From: Comamonadaceae bacterium | GTDB lineage: Bacteria > Pseudomonadota > Gammaproteobacteria > Burkholderiales > Burkholderiaceae_C | Length of the DNA: 5,881 bases | Reading direction: 5' to 3' | Assembly: GCA_947494405.1 (NCBI GenBank) | Contig: CANLWQ010000135.1 | Span: 1-5,881, forward strand | Shown here: positions 1 through 5,881 of the stretch, one piece after another | Numbering within the stretch: position 1 is the first letter of the stretch | Layout of the letters: each line of letters opens with the position of its first letter | Program-made: the position numbers and the translations under genes | The notes under the pieces: model-generated | What the model saw: only the letters and a program-made list of their open reading frames with translations | What the model was told of the DNA's origin: nothing | Database searches by the model: none

Positions 1-2048
1 CCTTGGGTGACGCTGGCAAGCTGGGTACTTTGGAAGTCAACAGCACAGGAGTCACCACCTTCACGCAGGCGGTGGATGCGAGCACATTACAAACCAACGC
101 GGGTGGCGGCGTGGTGATCAAGGGCGGTCGCATCACCACCAGTGGTGCGCAAACCTATGGTGAAAAACTTGTGTATACCCGCGCAACCACTTTAAGCGCA
201 TCTGGGTTGAACTTCAGCGATACCGTGATGGGTGATGGACTGGCTGCACACAACTTGACAGTGGTTGCCCGAACAGAAAACGCCAACTTCAGTGCGGCAG
301 TGGGCAGTGCTCTCACCCCCATTGGCGCGTTCAAAGTCGAGGCGGCCAATGAGGCTGTATTCAACAGTTTGGTGACAGTGGCGCATCTGGAAACCGGTAC
401 AACCGGAATCACCCGGTTCAACACGCCCAAGGTGCTGACCACCAGCAACTCATCCATGGTGTTTGGCAATGATGTGCTGACACCGGCCAGTTTCACCTTA
501 GACACCACCAACGAGGGCAGTTTAAGCACCGGTGCTGACATCACATTCAACAAAACCCTCAGCAGCATAAGTGCAGGTGCCAGTGAGGTAATGATTCAAG
601 CAGGTACCAACGGCAAGCTGCGCTTCTTAGGCGCAGTGGGCAAGGATGGCACGGCTGCGAGGCGCGCACTGAAATCGTTGACAGTCAATGCGGGCGGCGG
701 TGTTGCCATCGGTGGAGGCTATGTTGAAACCACTGGCATACAAAAATACAGCAACCCCATCGAATTGAGCGCTTCGGTGGATTTCATTGCCGACGCCTTG
801 ACTTGGGGGAGCATCACTTCCACTGCGCCTAATGTGGGCTTGCGTCTCTCCACCAACGGCGCTCAAATCTTGACCGACATGGCTATCTCGGGCGACTTGG
901 ATGTGTCAACGGGCCAAGCCAATCAGCAGGGCGGTGTGAAGCAAGCGCAAGGCACCAAGCTGCAAATTGGTGGCACCAGCAGTTTCACGGCCAACACCAA
1001 AAAGGCCCAGGTCGCGGAACTCAACAACACAGGCAACCGTTTTGACAAAGCCTTGTCCTTCCTCACCAGCAATGGGGGTTCATGGGGTGAGGTCAATACC
1101 CTGAGCCAATCTTCCTTGCTGATGGGTGCCACCACAGTGGAGGGCAATATTGTTCTGAAAACCATCAGTGGCGACATCACCCAAGAAGGCGCATTCAACA
1201 TCAGCGGCACAAGCAAACTGCAAGCGGTGGCGGGAAATATCAATTTGGAAAACCCGAAGAACGTTTTTGTTGAGGGTGTCACGGTTGAAACACCGCAGTC
1301 CCTCAAACTCAGCGCCACCGGCCCGTTGACCATGGCTCAGGTCAAGGTGGGGCTAGACACGCAATTAAAGAGCACCGGCATATTGGACTTGGGCAAGGGG
1401 AGCTACACCGGAAAACTCACTGCCAATAGCGGTGGATTCGACATCGTGCAGTCAGGCGCCATCAATTTCGGCAGCGATACCGATTTTGACGCAGGCAGTG
1501 CCAAGATTGATCTCTTAAATCCCTATAACCAGTGGCGTGGTGCTATTGTGTTCGTTGGTGGCATTGTGATGATCAATCACCCCATGTTGATGAACGCGGT
1601 CAATGCAGGAACCTTGATTGTTCGAGCCAATATTGCCGCGCCTGTGCAAACCGCGAAAGCTGCATCAGGTGGCGCCATCGACAGTCTGCAACCACTGGCT
1701 GATACCTCGCGCACAGGTCCTGCTGTGACTGTGACGGTAGGCAAGCCAAGCTCAGCCGAAGCGCCTGGATTGATCACCGTGGCGGTTTCTTCAGAAACAG
1801 CAGCTTCAGGACGCAGTTTCAGCTTCGAGTTAGACCTCAAAGCAGCTGCGACACAACCGACCAGCGTGAGCTTGAATATATTGCAGATAGACGGCAAGCC
1901 TTTGCCGAATTGGTTGCGCTACGAGCCTGATACAAAAACTTTCACCGCCACCGACGTTCCCGCCGGCGCTTTCCCGCTGCAACTGAAAGTATCCGGAGGT
2001 GGTCAAGAGACCATGATGGTGATCAGAGAGCAAGACACCAAGCGCTGA
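1..2048 (+). CDS. Large repetitive surface adhesin (filamentous haemagglutinin-like, beta-strand repeats), C-terminal part; 5' end outside window
   Basis: The frame is open from the left edge to a TGA at 2046-2048. About 681 residues are visible, and the first in-frame TTG at base 3 is probably an internal Leu codon, not a start. The protein is rich in Gly, Ser, Thr, Asn, Ala and Val, has no cysteine, and alternates short beta-strand-like segments with Gly/Asn turns, as in secreted right-handed beta-helix adhesins. Two degenerate repeat families are visible: an NAGGGV-I-GG...TTG-Q-Y unit at residues 32-52 and 229-249, and a Q-G...GT-F-A...I-L-N-N-F unit at about 310-353, 390-428 and 477-517. 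After a linker (about 520-585) the last 90 residues form a different domain with LPNWLRYEPDTKTFTAT (634-650), resembling the Ig/cadherin-like He_PIG pattern. The tail (REQDTKR) is hydrophilic, without a terminal aromatic residue or beta-barrel, so this is not a classical type Va autotransporter. A two-partner (TpsA) or other export route is inferred; the deciding N-terminus is not in view. Family is fairly sure, exact role unknown. Confidence 0.85.
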   Translation, partial: LGDAGKLGTLEVNSTGVTTFTQAVDASTLQTNAGGGVVIKGGRITTSGAQTYGEKLVYTRATTLSASGLNFSDTVMGDGLAAHNLTVVARTENANFSAAVGSALTPIGAFKVEAANEAVFNSLVTVAHLETGTTGITRFNTPKVLTTSNSSMVFGNDVLTPASFTLDTTNEGSLSTGADITFNKTLSSISAGASEVMIQAGTNGKLRFLGAVGKDGTAARRALKSLTVNAGGGVAIGGGYVETTGIQKYSNPIELSASVDFIADALTWGSITSTAPNVGLRLSTNGAQILTDMAISGDLDVSTGQANQQGGVKQAQGTKLQIGGTSSFTANTKKAQVAELNNTGNRFDKALSFLTSNGGSWGEVNTLSQSSLLMGATTVEGNIVLKTISGDITQEGAFNISGTSKLQAVAGNINLENPKNVFVEGVTVETPQSLKLSATGPLTMAQVKVGLDTQLKSTGILDLGKGSYTGKLTANSGGFDIVQSGAINFGSDTDFDAGSAKIDLLNPYNQWRGAIVFVGGIVMINHPMLMNAVNAGTLIVRANIAAPVQTAKAASGGAIDSLQPLADTSRTGPAVTVTVGKPSSAEAPGLITVAVSSETAASGRSFSFELDLKAAATQPTSVSLNILQIDGKPLPNWLRYEPDTKTFTATDVPAGAFPLQLKVSGGGQETMMVIREQDTKR
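96..749 (+). repeat. Diverged repeat pair in adhesin (NAGGGV...TTG-Q-Y unit)
   Basis: Two copies of one protein-level unit lie at residues 32-52 (bases 96-158) and 229-249 (bases 687-749), 197 residues (591 bp) apart. Both read NAGGGV, then I-GG, then TT/TSG-Q-Y, and both are followed by a Leu/Ser-Ala-Ser stretch. A weaker relative of the preceding strand (L-E-x-x-x-TG-V/I-T-x-F) occurs at residues 10-20 and 129-139. Nucleotide identity is only partial, so these are old duplications in a beta-helix, not recent recombination repeats. Confidence 0.6.
930..1553 (+). repeat. Three-copy degenerate repeat in adhesin (Q-G...GT-F-A...N-F unit)
   Basis: Three units align at the protein level: residues 310-353 (bases 930-1061), 390-428 (1170-1286) and 477-517 (1431-1553). 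Each has a Gln two residues before a Gly or directly before it, a short hydrophobic strand, a G-T/D-x-S/D turn, an F/L-x-A strand, an alternating I/V-x-L strand, an Asn-rich turn ending in N-x-F or N-x-W, and a final hydrophobic strand. The shared Gln residues (316, 394, 483) are 78 and 89 residues apart. This is the type of unit common in giant bacterial adhesins. Confidence 0.55.
1770..2045 (+). other. C-terminal Ig/cadherin-like (He_PIG-like) domain of the adhesin
   Basis: Residues about 590-681 differ from the beta-helix repeats before them. They contain several predicted beta strands (LITVAV, SFSFELDL, SVSLNILQI) and then a P-LP-WL-Y-P-T-TFTAT-VPAG core (residues 633-655), followed by a last strand pair PLQLKV and TMMVI. 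The LP-WL...D-T-TF-A/G-T pattern is the hallmark of putative-Ig/cadherin-like modules of large secreted proteins. The assignment is by motif memory only. It probably caps the repeat stalk; whether it helps secretion or cell anchoring cannot be told from sequence. Confidence 0.5.
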
Positions 2049-2078
2049 ACCGCGGTGACGCAAGTGAGTCAGAGCAGC
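2049..2078. other. Convergent intergenic spacer without clear terminator
   Basis: Thirty bases separate the TGA of the adhesin from the TAA of pobA, which faces it. The only inverted repeat is a 4-bp pair (TGAC at 2056-2059 with GTCA at 2068-2071, loop of 8), and no T-run follows on either strand. No intrinsic terminator can be called for either gene, so each transcript may run into the 3' end of the other. Confidence 0.6.
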
Positions 2079-3989
<1,911 letters not shown>

Positions 3990-3993
<4 letters not shown>

Positions 3994-4754
3994 GCGGTGG
4001 CCTCACCCAAGTAAGCTGCTTGCACTTGGGCGTCGCTGCGAATAGCCTCAGGTGTGCCGCTCGCAATCACCGTACCGTTGACCATCACGGTCAATACATC
4101 GGCCAAAGCGAACACCGCGTCCATATCGTGTTCCACCAACAGCAGGGCGTGGTCTTTCTTCAAACTGTGAAGCAGTTCCACCATGGTTTGTGCTTCTGCA
4201 GCCCCCATGCCTGCCAAGGGTTCATCCAGCAGCAGCACCACGGGCTCGGTGGCCAACACCATGGCGATTTCAAGTTGACGCTGAATGCCGTGGCTCAGTA
4301 TGGCTGCCGCACTGTTTTTGGATGCGGCCAAGCCTGCCAAAACCAAAGCTCGTTCAGCACGGGCCACCACGCTGGGCTTGCTGTCGGCGCGCCCCAACCA
4401 TGACAACGGGTTAAAAGGTGCCAAAGCGTCTTTGGCTTGCGCAGCCAGCATGAGGTTTTCCCAAACTGTGAGGGGTAAAAACACATTGGTTTTTTGATAG
4501 CTGCGACCCAAGCCTTGTAAAGACAAACGGTGATGCGCCCAGCCCGTGACCAACTGCCCCTTGAGCCATAACTCGCCGCTGGTGGCTGGTATGTCGCCGC
4601 TGAGCAAATGGGTGAGGGTGGTTTTGCCCGCGCCATTGGGGCCTATCACTGCATGGATTTGGTCTTTGTACAAAGACAGCGACACATCATTGACCGCCAG
4701 CAAGCCGCCAAAGCGCTTAGACAACTGCTTGGCTTCTAACAAAGCTTTAGTCAT
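3990..4754 (-). CDS. livG: ABC transporter ATP-binding protein, LivG type (HAAT family importer)
   Basis: This is the second ATPase of the importer, acting at the inner membrane with LivF, LivH and LivM. It has 254 residues from the chosen ATG. Motifs: Walker A GPNGAGKTT (38-46), Q-loop SYQKTN (85-90), signature LSHGIQRQLEIA (153-164; LSYG is usual in LivG), Walker B VVLLLDEP (172-179), D-loop AGMGAAEA, switch His209 in LVEHDMD, and the LivG-type ending AAYLGE (246-251). An in-frame GTG at 4761-4763 would add three residues, but the best ribosome binding site (AAAGG, 4763-4767) touches that GTG and sits 8 bases from the ATG at 4752-4754, so the ATG is preferred. The start overlaps the end of livM by 8 bp, and the stop overlaps the livF start by 4 bp. 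All ATPase residues look intact. Role in aromatic acid uptake is inferred from context. Confidence 0.92.
4001..4004 (-). promoter_or_regulatory. Ribosome binding site of livF
   Basis: GAGG on the minus strand (within GGGTGAGG, 4001-4008) lies 7 bases before the livF ATG and inside the last codons of livG. The start also overlaps the livG stop as ATGA. Confidence 0.5.
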
Positions 4755-5733
4755 GGTCCGCACCTTTGGGGCGCAACAAGCCCATCAAACCTTGCGGTGC
4801 AATGATGACCACCAGCACAATCAGTGAACCCATCCACAACTGCCAGTGTTTGCCCAAATCAAACTCGCCCACTTTGGGCAGGTCTTTGAAAAAATGCAAG
4901 AACAACTCGAAACCGAATGCACCTATCAAGGCACCGGCCACATTGCCCATGCCACCCAAAATCACCATCATGATGGCGTGTGCGCTCATGTGAAAACCCA
5001 TTAACTCGGGGTTGACATAGCCAGATTGCGCGGCCCACAAATAGCCGGCCATTCCGGCCAGTGCCCCTGCCAAAGTGAAAGCGGTGAGTTTGTAATTGAA
5101 GCTGTTGTAACCCAGGGCTTGGGTGCGGTGCTCGTTCAAGCGAATGCCGTTGAGGGTGCGCCCAAACGGGCTCCAGAGCAAGCGGCGTAAAAAGAAATAG
5201 GTCAGCACCAGGCAAGCCAAGGTGAAGAAATACAGCACCAGCTTATTTTCAAAATCCAAGCCCCAACCGGCAGGACGCAGATTGATGTACAGGCCATCCG
5301 AGCCGCCCAAAACCTTGTTGTCGAAAAATAAGAAATACACCATTTGGGCGAAAGCCATGGTCACCATGATGAAGTAAATGCCTTGGGTGCGAACCACAAA
5401 AAAACCAATCAGCAAGGCCAGCAATGCAGAAGTCAGTATGGCCAAGGGCAGGGTGATGAACCAACTGGCAGGCGCGTCGGCAGGCGATAAAAAGGCCAGC
5501 ACATAACCCGCAAAACCAAAGTAGGCCGCATGCCCCAAGGACACCAGTCCGGTGATGCCTTGCAGCAAATCCAAGCTCATGGCGAAGATGGCCAAAATCA
5601 TCATGCGGGTGACCATCTGTATATAAAAATCTTGACCCACAAAGGGAAAGGCCAGCAAGGCGATCAAGCCCAAGCCCATCAGCAACTGCACGCTGCGCGG
5701 CAGGGTTTCCAAGTGGCCTTGTGGTGTGCTCAT
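4747..5733 (-). CDS. livM: ABC transporter permease, LivM type (HAAT family importer)
   Basis: This is an integral inner-membrane permease that pairs with LivH to form the substrate channel. It has 328 residues, usual for LivM. Hydrophobic segments appear at about 16-34, 40-58, 65-83, 91-114, 118-137, 165-182, 216-236, 251-280 and 300-319. Family hallmarks are GITGLVSLGHAAYFGFAGYV (59-78), the cytoplasmic coupling loop GRTLNGIRLNEHRTQALGYN (191-210), which contacts the ATPases, and MVILGGMGNVAGALIGA (256-272). A short hydrophilic N-terminus precedes the first segment; no cleaved signal peptide is seen. The ATG at 5731-5733 overlaps the livH stop as ATGA, and GAAGGA (5745-5750) lies 11 bases upstream inside livH. 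The gene ends in RPKGADHD and overlaps livG. Substrate cannot be read from the sequence; the pobA context suggests aromatic acids. Confidence 0.95.
   Translation of the reverse strand: MSTPQGHLETLPRSVQLLMGLGLIALLAFPFVGQDFYIQMVTRMMILAIFAMSLDLLQGITGLVSLGHAAYFGFAGYVLAFLSPADAPASWFITLPLAILTSALLALLIGFFVVRTQGIYFIMVTMAFAQMVYFLFFDNKVLGGSDGLYINLRPAGWGLDFENKLVLYFFTLACLVLTYFFLRRLLWSPFGRTLNGIRLNEHRTQALGYNSFNYKLTAFTLAGALAGMAGYLWAAQSGYVNPELMGFHMSAHAIMMVILGGMGNVAGALIGAFGFELFLHFFKDLPKVGEFDLGKHWQLWMGSLIVLVVIIAPQGLMGLLRPKGADHD
4763..4767 (-). promoter_or_regulatory. Ribosome binding site that decides the livG start
   Basis: AAAGG on the minus strand lies 8 bases before the ATG at 4752-4754. The alternative GTG (4761-4763) shares its first base with the last G of this motif, so it could not use it. 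The site lies inside the end of livM. Confidence 0.6.
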
Positions 5734-5881
5734 TGTTTGAACAATCCTTCTGGTTTGTAGAGCAAGACCAAGGCCATCAGCACATAAACCAACATGCTGG
5801 CGAATTGGGGCAGCAGCACCTTGCCAAAGGTATCCACCAAGCCCACCAACAAGGCCGCGGTCAGCGCACCTCTGACCGAAC
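5730..5881 (-). CDS. livH: ABC transporter permease, LivH type, C-terminal fragment (runs off right edge)
   Basis: The last 49 codons of a gene entering from the right edge are visible, ending in TGA at 5730-5732. The translation begins SVRGALTAALLVGLVDTFGK and ends in MALVLLYKPEGLFKQ. This is the typical LivH C-terminus: a small-residue G-LVGLVDTFG segment, a last membrane helix (about LPQFASMLVYVLMALVLL) and a short cytoplasmic P-GLF tail. It is the partner permease of LivM. The stop overlaps the livM start by 4 bp. The fragment is cut by the window edge, not by mutation. The order H-M-G-F is the standard one for this importer family. Confidence 0.92.
   Translation of the reverse strand, partial: SVRGALTAALLVGLVDTFGKVLLPQFASMLVYVLMALVLLYKPEGLFKQ
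5745..5750 (-). promoter_or_regulatory. Ribosome binding site of livM
   Basis: GAAGGA on the minus strand lies 11 bases before the livM ATG and inside the last codons of livH. The spacing is slightly long, but the match is good and the ATGA overlap with livH allows reinitiation as well. Confidence 0.55.

Noticed and set aside
3..5. TTG as a true translation start of the plus-strand gene
   Set aside because: The frame is open to the window edge, and the protein would lack a signal sequence and begin inside a repeat; a gene cut by the edge is more likely.
392..418. AACCGG repeated twice and followed by CCGGTT, a possible hairpin or operator
   Set aside because: It lies in the middle of adhesin coding sequence and is explained by Thr-Gly-rich codons; there is no promoter or gene start nearby.
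155..568. A 137-codon minus-strand open frame opposite the adhesin (others at 923-1333 and 1577-1897)
   Set aside because: Their Val/Leu/Ser/Thr-rich translations are the reverse complement of the repetitive Ser/Thr/Asn codons on the plus strand; I saw no convincing ribosome binding site and no recognised motif.
2056..2071. Short inverted repeat TGAC...GTCA between the convergent genes as a terminator
   Set aside because: The stem is only 4 bp with an 8-base loop and no T-run on either side.
5730..5763. Possible frameshift or truncation at the livH-livM junction
   Set aside because: The livH end reads cleanly to a family-typical tail and the ATGA overlap is normal for such operons; livH is incomplete only because of the window edge.

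Overview
The window looks like a piece of a betaproteobacterial chromosome. The closest match I can suggest is a Burkholderiales/Comamonadaceae-type freshwater or soil bacterium. This is an inference from the style of the LivHMGF and PobA proteins, the moderately high GC and the tight operon packing; no rRNA or marker gene is present to confirm it.

Layout. Bases 1-2048 (+ strand) hold the 3' end of a very large, cysteine-free, beta-strand-repeat surface protein of the filamentous-haemagglutinin/adhesin kind; its start lies left of the window. After a 30-bp convergent gap (2049-2078) the rest of the window is one minus-strand operon that enters from the right edge. In transcription order it holds livH (only the last 49 codons, 5881-5730), livM (5733-4747), livG (4754-3990), livF (3993-3280) and pobA (3275-2079). 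The four transporter genes overlap by 4, 8 and 4 bp, and pobA starts 4 bp after the livF stop, so all five are very probably co-transcribed and translationally coupled.

How the genes work together. LivH and LivM are the two membrane permeases and LivG and LivF the two ATPases of a branched-chain-amino-acid-type (HAAT family) ABC importer. PobA is the FAD-dependent 4-hydroxybenzoate 3-monooxygenase that makes protocatechuate. Placing a HAAT importer directly upstream of pobA suggests that the transporter imports 4-hydroxybenzoate or a related aromatic acid rather than leucine. The periplasmic binding protein, promoter and regulator (PobR or other) are not in the window and would lie to the right or elsewhere.

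No tRNA, rRNA, CRISPR array, insertion sequence or clear rho-independent terminator was seen. I do not see a wholly new system. The points most worth a second look are the transporter-pobA coupling, the unusual LivF switch region, and the C-terminal architecture of the giant repeat protein.
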